Shown here piece after piece: positions 36,591 through 46,780 of a stretch of DNA of 64,000 bases. The DNA is from Pseudomonadota bacterium. Its GTDB lineage: Bacteria > Pseudomonadota > Gammaproteobacteria > Burkholderiales > Rhodocyclaceae. The position numbers and the translations under genes were made by a program. The notes beneath the pieces were generated by a model. That model was not told the DNA's origin and did not search any database. It saw only the letters and a program-made list of their open reading frames with translations. Every line of letters starts with the position of its first letter. Position 1 is the first letter of the stretch. Location of the stretch: contig JAKOTN010000033.1 of the NCBI GenBank assembly GCA_029776255.1, positions 62,001-126,000 of the forward strand, given 5' to 3'.

Positions 36591-37657
36591 CAGGACACCT
36601 CGTCGGATACGGCAAAACGGGCGACATACCACGGCATCGCAACCTCGACGCCCGCCTTGATGTCGTGGCTTGGGGCGTAACCGAGCAAACGCCTGGCCTT
36701 GCCTATATCGGCCTGTGAATGACGCACATCGCCGGGACGGAAATCGGCGTAGCTGGCACGTATCCCCAGCACATCGGGCCTGAAGATCGACAAGGCGTCG
36801 CGCAGAATCTCGAACAAACGATTCAGCGACGTTCTATCATCGACCGCGACGTTGTAAACCTGATTCAACGCCGCCGGCTCGTCGACCGTCGCCGCCAGAA
36901 GATTGGCCTGCACCGCGTTATCGATGAAACAGAAATCGCGGCTGGTTTCGCCATCGCCATTGATGGTCACCGGTTCGCCAAGCAGCAGCGCTTTCGTCCA
37001 GCGGGGAATCACCGCCGCATAGGCACCGTCGGGATCCTGCCGCGCGCCAAAGACGTTGAAATAACGCAGGCCAATCGATGGAAAACCATAGCAGCGCGCG
37101 AAAACATCCGCGTAAATCTCGTTGACCAACTTGGTAACCGCGTACGGAGACAGCGGTTTGCCAATCCGGTCCTCCACCTTCGGCAAGGCTTGATGATCGC
37201 CGTAGGTGGAGCTTGAGGCGGCATAGACAAAACGCGTGACGCCGGCGTCACGCGCAGCCACCAGCATGTTCAGGAAACCGTCGATATTGGCGGCGTTCGT
37301 TGCCAACGGATTCGCCAGCGAACGAGGCACCGAACCCAGTGCGGCTTGGTGGAGGACGAAATCGACACCTTGACAAGCCGCACGGCAGGCGTCCGCATCG
37401 CGGATATCGGCCTCGACAAATCGATGACGCGACCATTGCTCGGCAGTCACCAGCGAACGGACCTCGTCGATATTCCGGCGATGACCCGTGGCGAAATTGT
37501 CCAGTCCGACAACGGCCTGGTCGAATTTGAGCAGTGTCTCGACCAGATGCGAACCGATGAAGCCAGCGCTACCCGTCACCAGCCAACGCGCCGGCCGGAG
37601 GGCAAGCTGTCGACCAATCGCACCAAGTTCGGCCGGGAGTGCGCTTAAAGACGCCAC
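36590..37657 (-). CDS. tviC: UDP-N-acetylglucosamine/UDP-GlcNAcA 4-epimerase, WbpP/TviC type
   Basis: The 355-residue short-chain dehydrogenase-like epimerase closely follows the wording of WbpP/Tvi[37 protein letters not shown], the catalytic YAVTK and [19 protein letters not shown]. It interconverts UDP-GlcNAc(A) and UDP-GalNAc(A). The start is a GTG at 37655-37657 with GGAG seven bases before it, inside the last 13 bases of tviB. The frame is open further upstream without a start signal. With TviB it supplies UDP-GalNAcA for the exopolysaccharide. Confidence 0.9.
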   Translation of the reverse strand: MASLSALPAELGAIGRQLALRPARWLVTGSAGFIGSHLVETLLKFDQAVVGLDNFATGHRRNIDEVRSLVTAEQWSRHRFVEADIRDADACRAACQGVDFVLHQAALGSVPRSLANPLATNAANIDGFLNMLVAARDAGVTRFVYAASSSTYGDHQALPKVEDRIGKPLSPYAVTKLVNEIYADVFARCYGFPSIGLRYFNVFGARQDPDGAYAAVIPRWTKALLLGEPVTINGDGETSRDFCFIDNAVQANLLAATVDEPAALNQVYNVAVDDRTSLNRLFEILRDALSIFRPDVLGIRASYADFRPGDVRHSQADIGKARRLLGYAPSHDIKAGVEVAMPWYVARFAVSDEVS

Positions 37658-38925
37658 ACGTCCACTCCGCGGGCGGTCAACTCGGAAGCATCGAACATGC
37701 TCTTGACGTCGGCAAGAACACCACCATTTTTCAATTTTCCGACATAATCGTCCACGGAGCGGTCCTTGAACTGGCGATGGGCCACAGCAGCGACAATCGC
37801 CGACGCTTGCGGCAGGTTGTCCCAATCGGTCAGTTCCACTCCGTATTCATGGAGGGCTTCGTCGGAATCGGCAACCGGTTCATGCACCAGCACTTTCGCG
37901 CCATAGGACTCGAGTTCCCGAATGACATCGATCACTCGCGAATTGCGCAAATCGGGACAATCTTCCTTGAAAGTCAGACCCAATACGATGATCGGCGCAT
38001 CCTTGACCGGCATGCCGTTGCAAATCATTCGTTTGACGGTCTGTTCGGCGATGAATTTACCCATCCCGTCGTTGATCCGACGCCCGGCATTGATCACCTC
38101 AGGGTGATAGCCCATCATTTCCGCCTTATGCGTCAGATAGTAAGGATCGACGCCGATGCAGTGACCACCGACCAGACCGGGGCGGAAGGGGAGGAAGTTC
38201 CATTTGCTGCCGGCCGCCTCCAGAACTTCGATGGTATCGATTCCGATACGATTGAAAATGATCGCCAACTCGTTCATCAACGCGATGTTCAGATCGCGCT
38301 GGGTGTTCTCGATGACCTTGGCCGCTTCGGCCACCTTGATGCTCGACGCCGGACAAACGCCCGCCGTGATCACGCTGGCATACATGTCGCGTACACGCTC
38401 TAGTGTCTCCGGCGTATCCCCGGAAACCACCTTCACAATCTTGGTCAGCGTCCGCTCCTTGTCGCCGGGGTTAATCCGCTCAGGCGAATAACCGACAAAG
38501 AAGTCCTTTTTCCACTTCATGCCCGAGTGTTTTTCAATAATGGGAATACAAACTTCCTCGGTTGCACCCGGATAAACCGTGGACTCGAAAACAACGGTCG
38601 CGCCGCGTTTGAGATGCCTTCCCACCGCAGCGGAAGAACCGATCAGCGGCCCGAAATCCGGCTGATGCGCCTGATCGACCGGCGTCGGAACGGCAACAAT
38701 CAAAAAATCGGCTTCGGCCAAAGCAGCCGGGTCGGTTCCCACTTCAAGATGAACCGCCGCTTCCAGATCCGCACTGCTCACTTCCCCGGTCGGATCGACA
38801 CACTTCCGATAGTGTGCGACCTTGCTCTCCGAGAGATCGTAACCGATGGTTCTGCCTTTTTTGCCAAACTCCACGGCGAGCGGCAAACCGACGTAGCCCA
38901 AGCCAACCACAGCCACAATAGTCAT
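37645..38925 (-). CDS. tviB: UDP-N-acetylglucosamine 6-dehydrogenase, WbpO/TviB type
   Basis: The 426-residue enzyme oxidises UDP-HexNAc to the uronic acid with two NAD. The Rossmann motif VGLGYVGLP is at the N-terminus, and the catalytic cysteine is in [11 protein letters not shown] (about 265). [11 protein letters not shown] follows in the C-terminal domain. The wording fits the TviB/WbpO branch better than UDP-glucose dehydrogenase. AAGGAAAG precedes the ATG. It lies 51 bp after prsT and overlaps tviC. Confidence 0.92.
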   Translation of the reverse strand: MTIVAVVGLGYVGLPLAVEFGKKGRTIGYDLSESKVAHYRKCVDPTGEVSSADLEAAVHLEVGTDPAALAEADFLIVAVPTPVDQAHQPDFGPLIGSSAAVGRHLKRGATVVFESTVYPGATEEVCIPIIEKHSGMKWKKDFFVGYSPERINPGDKERTLTKIVKVVSGDTPETLERVRDMYASVITAGVCPASSIKVAEAAKVIENTQRDLNIALMNELAIIFNRIGIDTIEVLEAAGSKWNFLPFRPGLVGGHCIGVDPYYLTHKAEMMGYHPEVINAGRRINDGMGKFIAEQTVKRMICNGMPVKDAPIIVLGLTFKEDCPDLRNSRVIDVIRELESYGAKVLVHEPVADSDEALHEYGVELTDWDNLPQASAIVAAVAHRQFKDRSVDDYVGKLKNGGVLADVKSMFDASELTARGVDVWRL

Positions 38926-38976
38926 GAACGTTCTTTCCTTTGCATGTTATTCGTGGGCCAGAATCACTGGCGCCAA

Positions 38977-41763
38977 CTACAAATCCTTCGACAACTGCAA
39001 CACTTCCGTTTGCCCGGCAAACTTGTCCCCCAGTTTCGTCAACTGGTCGAGTTGTATCTTGGCTTCACCCTTTTGTCCGGCCTTGATCAAGGCCTTGGCA
39101 TAATTCAGGCGTATCTGCGCGGCTTGTGGAGCAAGTTCCAACGCCTTTTTGAACAGATCCAGACCGCGTGCGCTCTCGCCTTTATCGCTCAATATCACGC
39201 CCAAAGTATCCATCAATGCCGGCTGATTGGGTGCCAACTTGTTCGCTTTTTCGGCATATTCGATGGCTTTCGGGTCCTTCAACTGGTTACTTGCCCACGC
39301 CAAGTTGTTCAACACCGCCGGATTGTCGGGTTGCAAGTCGAGAAGAAAACGATAGTGCTTACCGGCGCCAACATAGTCCTTGCGCGCACTCGCGGCCTCG
39401 GCCAGATACAGGCGGAAAGCCACGTCCTTGGCGCGATCCTTGAGCCAACCCTCCGCATATTTGTCGGCCTCGACCACGTTGCCAGAGGCGACGAGAGCGG
39501 AATGCAGTTTGATCGCCAACTCCGTGGCCACGACTTGCTTCAGGCCATTGCGATAAGCGGCAATGGCTTCGGGCCACGCCTTTTTCAATGCATAGGCATC
39601 GCCTTCGAGCACGTAGCCGACAGCCTCCTTCGGCCGCTGCTTCTGCACATTACGCGCTACGGCAATGGCATTCGGCAACTGACCGGCATCGATTTCCAGC
39701 ATCATCAAACCGCGTTGCGCTTCCAGGGAATCCGATTTCACATCCAGCGCCTTGCGCAAACTGTCACGGGCGCCCGCCTTGTCTTTGGAAGCCAGCTGGA
39801 CCTCCGCCATGCGCAAATACGGTTGCGGGGAATCGGGTTTCACCGACGCCAGTTTGCGATAGGTGTTGAGAGCCTGATCGTGGTTTTCCGCGGCTTGCTG
39901 CGCGCGACCGGCGGCATCCAGTATTTCCGGCCGATCAGGCAGCGCTGCCACCGCATCCTGACCGACGGCAACGGCCTTCTTGAAATCTTTCCGGCCCATG
40001 TAAAGACCGACCAAGGCCAAGCGCGGACCGGGATCGGAGGGATCCGCGGTCACTGCCCTGTTGATCAAGGCGGCGATTTCTTCGGTCGTGGCCCCTGTCT
40101 TGAGGGCTATTTCAGCCATGGCCAACATGGCCTGTACGTTTTTCGGGTCCTTGGCCAAAACGGACTCGAAACGTTTCTTCGCTTCTTCCGGCTTTTTATC
40201 GGCCAAATCGAGGTTGGCGAGCGTCATGACCGCCGGCATATACGCCTGATTAAAAGAAAGCGCCTTTTCCAGGCTCTTCCTGGCGCCAGCGACATCTTTC
40301 GTGCTCAATAACGCCATGGCCCGCAGATTGTGCGTCAACGGATCGTCAGGCTGCTTTTTCTCCAACACGGCAATGGCTTTCAGCGCTTGATCGAATTGTT
40401 TCCGTTGCATGTGGGCGGCGATGAGCGCCAGATCCGCGCGATTGCCGGTATCCGTTGCGGCAACTTGTTCCAAATCGTGAAAAGCGCTTTCGGTATCGCC
40501 CTTGGCCAGGTTGACCATCGCCAGAGAAGTTCGATTGCCGGGGTTTTGCGGATCCAGAGCGCTGGCTTTTGCAAAATAAGCGCCGGCTTTTTCAACCTGC
40601 CCATTCTGCATGAACACCTGACCAGCCAAGGCCAACATATTCGGATTTTTGTCGATCCGGTCGAGGACTGGCTCTAGCGTTGCGAGCGCCTTGGCCGGTC
40701 GCCCCGTGCGCAGATAAATTGCAATCAACGCGCGCCGGGCCATGCTCAACTGTGGAGAACCGGCGAGTGCTCTGGCCAAGTAGGCTTCGGCCTGAGTGTA
40801 TGCTTTTTGCTCGTATTCGATCAGACCGGCCAACTGCAAGCCGTTGGGGCTATCGGGCGTTGCCTTGAGATGTAGTAGTACAGCGTCCTTGGCCGCCGGG
40901 AAGTTCTTTTGTTGATACGCCATCGCGGCAACCAGAAAAGTGGTTCGCGGATGATTCGGCGCGAGCTTTTTCATTTCCTCGATTTGCTTGGTGGCTTCCT
41001 CGAACTGGTTGGTGGCCAACAGCAGCGAAATGAGTGACGAGTAGGCAGGCAGGAAGTCCGGCTTTATCTCGAGTGTTTTCCTGTAAGCCGCCAAGGCACC
41101 AGGATTGTCGCCCTGGGTAGAAAGGAGCTGTCCGCGCAACTGCCAAGCGTCATAGAGGTCCGGCGACTTCGCCAGCGCGTCGTCTAGCAACGCCAGCGCG
41201 GCTTTAAAATCGCCAGTCCCCGCCTTCAAACGGGCCTGCCCCATCAGTGCCGGCGCATAACCTGGGCGCGCCGTCAAAGCGGCGGCATAGGCCGTCGCCG
41301 CGGGCTCCACCTTGCCTTGCGTCAAGTAAGCTTGACCAATGACGGTCTGCAACTCGGCCCTGGCATCCGACGAGGACAACTCGACTTTTGCCAAGTCGTT
41401 GGTCACTTGATCGGCGTGGCCGAGCATCAGCAGCGCTCGCGCCAACACGGGTGTCACCTGATCCGTCGGATACTTGAGTGCTTGCGCTTTACGCAACTCG
41501 ACTTCGGCTCCCGTGGGATCACCCGTTTCCATCAGTGCCTTGCCGAGCAAGAAACGTGCTTCGGCAAGATCCGGATCTTTCTGCAAAGCGTTTTTGAGTT
41601 GGATAACCGCCGCTTTGCGATCATTGTTGGCCAGATAATCCTTGGCCGAAACCAACGCATTCTCGGGTTTGTCCCCACCACCGCACCCTACCAGCAGCAG
41701 TGTCGCGAGCAATGTCGAAACGGTCGCTTTGCGCAGTACGCGCACCGCATGAGCAGTATTCAT
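38977..41763 (-). CDS. prsT: PEP-CTERM system TPR-repeat lipoprotein
   Basis: The 928-residue protein starts with a lipoprotein signal whose lipobox LLVGC places the modified cysteine at residue 27. The remainder is a long array of tetratricopeptide repeats, about two dozen of 34 residues. Size, lipobox and position beside prsR-prsK identify PrsT, a component of exopolysaccharide/PEP-CTERM loci. By analogy with BcsC and PelB, the repeats may form a periplasmic scaffold for polysaccharide export. The ATG at 41763 is chosen; a GTG at 41775 is an alternative. It follows prsR after a 112-bp gap that contains a copied piece of prsR. Confidence 0.92.
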   Translation of the reverse strand: MNTAHAVRVLRKATVSTLLATLLLVGCGGGDKPENALVSAKDYLANNDRKAAVIQLKNALQKDPDLAEARFLLGKALMETGDPTGAEVELRKAQALKYPTDQVTPVLARALLMLGHADQVTNDLAKVELSSSDARAELQTVIGQAYLTQGKVEPAATAYAAALTARPGYAPALMGQARLKAGTGDFKAALALLDDALAKSPDLYDAWQLRGQLLSTQGDNPGALAAYRKTLEIKPDFLPAYSSLISLLLATNQFEEATKQIEEMKKLAPNHPRTTFLVAAMAYQQKNFPAAKDAVLLHLKATPDSPNGLQLAGLIEYEQKAYTQAEAYLARALAGSPQLSMARRALIAIYLRTGRPAKALATLEPVLDRIDKNPNMLALAGQVFMQNGQVEKAGAYFAKASALDPQNPGNRTSLAMVNLAKGDTESAFHDLEQVAATDTGNRADLALIAAHMQRKQFDQALKAIAVLEKKQPDDPLTHNLRAMALLSTKDVAGARKSLEKALSFNQAYMPAVMTLANLDLADKKPEEAKKRFESVLAKDPKNVQAMLAMAEIALKTGATTEEIAALINRAVTADPSDPGPRLALVGLYMGRKDFKKAVAVGQDAVAALPDRPEILDAAGRAQQAAENHDQALNTYRKLASVKPDSPQPYLRMAEVQLASKDKAGARDSLRKALDVKSDSLEAQRGLMMLEIDAGQLPNAIAVARNVQKQRPKEAVGYVLEGDAYALKKAWPEAIAAYRNGLKQVVATELAIKLHSALVASGNVVEADKYAEGWLKDRAKDVAFRLYLAEAASARKDYVGAGKHYRFLLDLQPDNPAVLNNLAWASNQLKDPKAIEYAEKANKLAPNQPALMDTLGVILSDKGESARGLDLFKKALELAPQAAQIRLNYAKALIKAGQKGEAKIQLDQLTKLGDKFAGQTEVLQLSKDL

Positions 41764-41795
41764 GAATGTCCCCACGGAATGGCAAAATCGCCCAG

Positions 41796-41900
41796 AACGA
41801 GCGTTACTTCAGTCCAAATCGATGCATCGTCGAGGCGAGAGGGTCCGGCGACAAACGAGCCTTCCGTAACGAGCGTTACTTCAGTCCAAATCGATGCATC
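41796..41900. repeat. Two 33-bp direct repeats at the 3 prime end of prsR
   Basis: A 33-base sequence at 41796-41828 is repeated exactly at 41868-41900, 72 bases apart. The right copy covers the last seven codons and the stop codon of prsR plus eight bases beyond it. The left copy lies in the gap before prsT. This looks like a small partial duplication of the prsR end. Confidence 0.9.
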
Positions 41901-43234
41901 AGATCGTACAGCGTTGGACGACTCACGCCAATCATTTCGGCGGCCTTGACGACGTTTCCATCGGCTCTCGCGAGCGCTGTAATAATCACCCGCTTCTCGG
42001 CTTCGTCACGCGCGCGCCGCAAGTCCAACCCAGCCGGCTCGAGCGCCCCTCCCACGATCAGACCCAAGTCTTCTGCCGTGATTTGGTTCCCATCCGCCAT
42101 GATCACCGCTCGCTTGATGTAATTTTCAAGTTCGCGGACGTTGCCCGGCCAATTGTGCGCTTCTATCGCCCTGACAGCATCTTCACGTAAAGACATCGCG
42201 CCACGATGCTGCTCCTCGGCCATGCGCCTTACGAAAGCGTGCGCCAGCAAGGCGGCGTCACCGGAACGCTCGCGCAACGACGGGATGTTTACCACAATTT
42301 CAGCGAGCCGATAATACAGGTCCTCACGAAAACGCCCCTCGGCAATCAACGCTTTTAAATTCTGGTGTGTCGCGCAGACAATTCGTACATTGACTGGGAT
42401 TTCCTGCCGCCCGCCAATTCTTTCAATGACGCGTTCCTGAAGAAAGCGCAACAATTTGGCTTGCAGCGGGTGTGGCAGATCGCCGATTTCATCGAGCATC
42501 AGGGTGCCGTTGTTGGCCGTCTCGATCTTACCCAACGTTGTCTTGGCGGCGCCGGTAAAAGCCCCTTTTTCGTAGCCGAAAAGCTCGCTTTCGAGAAGAT
42601 TGTCTGGAATGGCGGCGCAATTGATGGCGACAAAGCGCTCGCGGCGCCTTGGAGACGATTCATGCACCGCGCGCGCCAGGAGTTCTTTACCAGTACCGCT
42701 CTCGCCGAGCAGAAGAACCGTGGCATCGGTGACAGCAACGCGTTCGACGGTACGGCAGACGCGCAACAACACGGGATCACGGGTAATCAAACCTGAAAGA
42801 ACATCCGGCTGCTGCATCGATTGCAGGCGCTTGTTTTCCTGTTGTAGTTCATGTAACCGGTACGCGCGCTGAATCGTCAGTGCAAGCATTTCGATTTCAA
42901 ACGGCTTGGCAAAAAAATCATATGCTCCCAGGGCGATTGCACGCAAGGCGTTGGCGCGATCATTTTGTCCGGTCAGGACGATGACTTTCGTATCCGGCGC
43001 CAAAACAAGAATTTCTTCAAGGAGTTTAAAGCCCTCCGAAACAGAATCCGCATCGGGAGGCAAGCCAAGATCCATCGTCACCACCGACGGCTGGTAACGA
43101 CGAATCTGGACCAGCGCTTCCTCACGATCATCGGCGACCAAGGTATCGTACTGGTCAAAAGCCCAACGAAGTTGTTTTTGTAGCGCGCGGTCGTCCTCGA
43201 CGATCAGCAAGTACGGCAGTTTCTCGACGCTCAT
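41876..43234 (-). CDS. prsR: PEP-CTERM-box sigma-54 response regulator
   Basis: The 452-residue NtrC-type regulator has a receiver domain with phospho-acceptor Asp 55 (TMDLGLPP), an AAA+ domain with GESGTGKE (177-184) and an intact GAFTGA loop (224-229), and a C-terminal Fis-type helix-turn-helix (VVKAAEMIGVSRPTLYDLM). Phosphorylated by PrsK, it activates sigma-54 promoters of PEP-CTERM and exopolysaccharide genes in other bacteria. Its ATG overlaps the prsK stop codon by four bases. Confidence 0.95.
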   Translation of the reverse strand: MSVEKLPYLLIVEDDRALQKQLRWAFDQYDTLVADDREEALVQIRRYQPSVVTMDLGLPPDADSVSEGFKLLEEILVLAPDTKVIVLTGQNDRANALRAIALGAYDFFAKPFEIEMLALTIQRAYRLHELQQENKRLQSMQQPDVLSGLITRDPVLLRVCRTVERVAVTDATVLLLGESGTGKELLARAVHESSPRRRERFVAINCAAIPDNLLESELFGYEKGAFTGAAKTTLGKIETANNGTLMLDEIGDLPHPLQAKLLRFLQERVIERIGGRQEIPVNVRIVCATHQNLKALIAEGRFREDLYYRLAEIVVNIPSLRERSGDAALLAHAFVRRMAEEQHRGAMSLREDAVRAIEAHNWPGNVRELENYIKRAVIMADGNQITAEDLGLIVGGALEPAGLDLRRARDEAEKRVIITALARADGNVVKAAEMIGVSRPTLYDLMHRFGLK

Positions 43235-45345
43235 GTCACCTCGCCCAACGACTGAGCAGTCGGTGGCATCAAACCGTTATCAAACAAGGGAAGCAACAAA
43301 CTGACTTGCGTCCCGACATCAATCGTGCTGTCTACCGACAACTTGCCGCCCAACTCGTGAACATATTGAAAGCTTTCATAGGCACCTATGCCCATTCCGG
43401 TTGGCTTCGTCGTCTGGAATGGTTTGAACAGACGCTCCCGAATAAATTCCTGACTCATGCCATGCCCGGTGTCGCCCACCACCACCAAGGCGTTGTCACC
43501 CTCACGATCCAATCGGAGCCATACGTCACCACCATCCTCTGTCGCATCCAAGGCATTTTGAACCAAATGCCCGATCACCCGTTCAATCCGGTCTTCATGG
43601 CCACGGGCAATCACACGATCTTGGATGACCAGTTCGATATCTCTTCCCTGCCCGGACTTGGCGTTCTGAATTCGGCGCACGACATCCGTGAGGTTGATGC
43701 CGCGCGGACTGTCAAGCGGAGTCGCTCCTTCACGCAACTGCAGCATCAATTGACGCATGCGTTCAACCGAGTGCTTGACGGTCATCAGCATGTCTTCTTG
43801 GAACTCCGGATTGCCGCTATGGCGTTCGGCATTTTTCAGCATCAGTGACAGCTGCGCAACGATATTCTTCAGATCATGCACGACAAAAGCCGACATCCGG
43901 TTGAAAGAGTCAAACTTCCGAACGTCAAGCAACGCTTCGCTGGCTTGCATCTGTCCAAGAAATGCGCCCGCTTGCCTAGCCGCCGTTTTAAGCAGGTCGT
44001 TCACCTCCCAATTGACATCGATCTTCGTCCGCGCTGTCGCCAGCACAACAAACGCAATCAGCTCGCTACCGGTCGTCAATGGTACCACCAGCCAAGCATT
44101 CGGCACTTCAACCAACCAGGACGGCAAAACGAGTCCATCATAACGCCGCGGCAATGAACGATATTCTTCCAGGTTGATGACCCAACCACTTTCCGACAGG
44201 AATTTACACAGCGAACTCCCGTCGTCTTCGGTTGCCGACGAGGCAGGCATGTTCCAATACGCCGTCTGCGCGAAGAAGCGGCCGGAAGGATCTTTTAGCC
44301 ACAATGCGCCGCCCGGACTTTCAACCATATTCGCCAAACCACGAACGACATGTTTTCCCATGCCGACAAAACCGCCCTGCGACGAGAGCGCCTGCGTGAA
44401 ACGCAACCATTCTTCTCGGTAATCATAGCGATAACTGAAGAAGTGCTTGCCAACCTGAACCCGCAAACGGGCTCGCATCGACCCAGAAAAAGCCAAAAGG
44501 GCGAGGAAGAGCATCGCCGCAAACATGAGCGCAAATTGCAGAGCGCGCCCCCATTCGCCGCCGAAAAAGCGCACGTAATACCCTGCGGACGCCATGAACA
44601 ACAGGTAAACACCAACGATCACCAACGTCGCCGACTGCATCGCGACCTGCTTCGAGATGACCATTTTTCTCTTCCAGCCGTTGCTGCGAATCGCCGACAA
44701 CGCCATCAGCGGTAAGCCCAGCGCGTGTGCGAATCCACGAATACTGAACGCATCGACGTCCACTTTCGTAAACAACAAGGCATCGGAATAGAGATACAGG
44801 TCGTAAAGGAACGCCGCTCCTAACCCGAGACATAAGGGCTTGATACTCCAACGAAAATCGGGCGAGACGTTGCGAAAAAGTTGTTCGATCAGCACCAAGC
44901 CGAAAACGCTCATCGCCAAAGAGGAAAAGAGCGCCATTCGTGCCGAAGGCAAAACGAAGTCAAGACCCAGACCAACTAGAATCTGTGCTCCGATGCCGAC
45001 AGCGACGAGCAGTAGTGCGATCCTACTCAGCCATCCGTACCGCCCTGGCGATGCATCACGCTCTGTTCCCTCTGGCTTCATCAACACCAGCAGGAACAGA
45101 AACCAAGCACCGTAGCGTAGCGCGTCGGAAAGAAGGCTCGCACTGAGAAAAATCTTGTTTCCCGTCAGCGCGTACCCCAAACCCAAGACACCCCAGAGGG
45201 CGCTCAACCCGGCGGCAAGACACATGGCGCGACCGCGACCGCCTGTTTGCCAGCCAGACGCCAGATAAAGCGTCACGATCGCCGCCAAGACACCGGCCAG
45301 CCCGTAGCTCCATACGGAAACCAATGCAAATTTCGCGTCGATCAC
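43231..45345 (-). CDS. prsK: PEP-CTERM system histidine kinase
   Basis: The 704-residue kinase has an N-terminal block of about eight to ten membrane helices (to about 290), then a GAF domain (about 320-460). The phospho-acceptor His is in VVHDLKNIVAQLS and is followed by the ATPase domain with GDTGHGMS and GMGIGAYES. This layout is that of PrsK. The start is a GTG at 45343-45345. It passes phosphate to PrsR, encoded next. Confidence 0.93.
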   Translation of the reverse strand: MIDAKFALVSVWSYGLAGVLAAIVTLYLASGWQTGGRGRAMCLAAGLSALWGVLGLGYALTGNKIFLSASLLSDALRYGAWFLFLLVLMKPEGTERDASPGRYGWLSRIALLLVAVGIGAQILVGLGLDFVLPSARMALFSSLAMSVFGLVLIEQLFRNVSPDFRWSIKPLCLGLGAAFLYDLYLYSDALLFTKVDVDAFSIRGFAHALGLPLMALSAIRSNGWKRKMVISKQVAMQSATLVIVGVYLLFMASAGYYVRFFGGEWGRALQFALMFAAMLFLALLAFSGSMRARLRVQVGKHFFSYRYDYREEWLRFTQALSSQGGFVGMGKHVVRGLANMVESPGGALWLKDPSGRFFAQTAYWNMPASSATEDDGSSLCKFLSESGWVINLEEYRSLPRRYDGLVLPSWLVEVPNAWLVVPLTTGSELIAFVVLATARTKIDVNWEVNDLLKTAARQAGAFLGQMQASEALLDVRKFDSFNRMSAFVVHDLKNIVAQLSLMLKNAERHSGNPEFQEDMLMTVKHSVERMRQLMLQLREGATPLDSPRGINLTDVVRRIQNAKSGQGRDIELVIQDRVIARGHEDRIERVIGHLVQNALDATEDGGDVWLRLDREGDNALVVVGDTGHGMSQEFIRERLFKPFQTTKPTGMGIGAYESFQYVHELGGKLSVDSTIDVGTQVSLLLPLFDNGLMPPTAQSLGEVT

Positions 45346-45397
45346 GGCGCACGTCCGTCCAAAATCCCGAAACCCAAAGCAAAGGGCCTAACTTCGG

Positions 45398-46780
45398 TCA
45401 TCGCGCGCCCTTACCGGTCAGCACCACGCCAACCGTTTGAAAAAGAATCAAGATATCCAGGAACAAGGTGTGGTTCTTGACATAAAAAAGATCGTATTGA
45501 AGTTTCTGAATGGAATCATCGACGGTCGCACCATAGGGATAGCTGACCTGCGCCCAACCGGTAACACCCGGCTTGACGCTATGACGAACCGCATAGAAGG
45601 GAATGTCGCGGGTCAGTTTATCAACAAAATACGGCCGTTCCGGACGAGGCCCCACCAAGCTCATATCGCCCACCAGCACATTGTATAGTTGCGGCAACTC
45701 ATCGATCCGCACTTTGCGGATAAACCGGCCTACGCGCGTCACACGATCATCGTCGGCAGAAGCCCAGCGCGGCTTGCCATCGCCTTCCGCGTCGGTACGC
45801 ATGCTGCGAAACTTAACAACCTTGAACAAGCGACCATCCAGACCCACTCGCTCCTGCCGGTAAAAGACCGGACAACCACTTTCAAGCACAATCAAGAATG
45901 CTGTCAGCACCATCACCGGCAACGTCAACACAAACATAAACAACGCCAGCACTATATCAAACAGTCGTTTGACTGTTGCCCTGCGCCAACTTTGACGAAA
46001 GCCCTCACCAAAAATCAGCCAGCCGACTCGCAAGGAATCGAGACGAATCTGGCCCAGCGCACGCTCGAAATAACTCGCAAGATCAAGCACTCGAACGCCA
46101 GACAACTTGCAGTCGAGCAATTCACGCAAAGGAAGGACACCGCCGCGGCGCTCCCGCACGGCCACGATAATCTCATCCACCTTCAGGGAATGCGCCGTGT
46201 CGGAGAGCGACATCTTTCGCGACAACACAGCTTGCGGCGGAACGGCGAAATCGGTTTCTCCAACACTAGGATAAAAACCGACGATCTGGATATCCGGATC
46301 GGACTTACGCAGCACCTTGCTCACCGCTTCCGACTCTTCACCGACGCCAAAAACGAGCACCCGATGGGTAAGCATTGAGCTACCGCGGTGATGCGCCAAG
46401 TAAACATGATGAAGCAAGGTCGCGAAAATGGCGCCCAGACCTGATAACAACATGAACCCGCGATCGACTTCGGCAACCGACAGGATGGCGAATACCACAT
46501 AAGCCAGTGGAATTGCGAGGTAAAGCGACAAAACCGCACGCGCATGGGTTTCATCCCTCGTGCGCGTATGAACCCGCTGATAGATACCGAGCCACGCGTT
46601 CAGTACAATCATCGTCAACCCGAAGACCACCCCGTAAAAAGCAATCTTCTCTAGAACCAACTGCCCTCCGCGGCCAATCCATAAGGCAGCGAGGATTACG
46701 CAGAGCACGGGAAACATCAGGTCGACAGCCACCTGAGCGATAGTCTTGCGATGAAACCAATGATTAAATACTTTGATCAT
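45398..46780 (-). CDS. Initiating sugar transferase of the PEP-CTERM-associated exopolysaccharide (TIGR03013-like)
   Basis: The 460-residue membrane protein loads the first sugar-1-phosphate onto undecaprenyl phosphate. Membrane helices fill about 15-125, a Rossmann-like CoA-binding domain follows (VLVFGVGEESEAV), then a further helix and the bacterial sugar transferase domain with KFRSMRTDAEGDG, IDELPQLYNVL, GDMSLVGPRPERP and KPGVTGWAQ. This is the layout of the sugar transferase linked to prsK/prsR loci. The ATG at 46780 is preferred to a start at 46834. It is 52 bp upstream of prsK. Confidence 0.9.
   Translation of the reverse strand: MIKVFNHWFHRKTIAQVAVDLMFPVLCVILAALWIGRGGQLVLEKIAFYGVVFGLTMIVLNAWLGIYQRVHTRTRDETHARAVLSLYLAIPLAYVVFAILSVAEVDRGFMLLSGLGAIFATLLHHVYLAHHRGSSMLTHRVLVFGVGEESEAVSKVLRKSDPDIQIVGFYPSVGETDFAVPPQAVLSRKMSLSDTAHSLKVDEIIVAVRERRGGVLPLRELLDCKLSGVRVLDLASYFERALGQIRLDSLRVGWLIFGEGFRQSWRRATVKRLFDIVLALFMFVLTLPVMVLTAFLIVLESGCPVFYRQERVGLDGRLFKVVKFRSMRTDAEGDGKPRWASADDDRVTRVGRFIRKVRIDELPQLYNVLVGDMSLVGPRPERPYFVDKLTRDIPFYAVRHSVKPGVTGWAQVSYPYGATVDDSIQKLQYDLFYVKNHTLFLDILILFQTVGVVLTGKGAR

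Noticed and set aside
38527-40311. 594-codon plus-strand frame opposite tviB and prsT
   Set aside because: It covers parts of two well-supported genes and has no start signal or domain.
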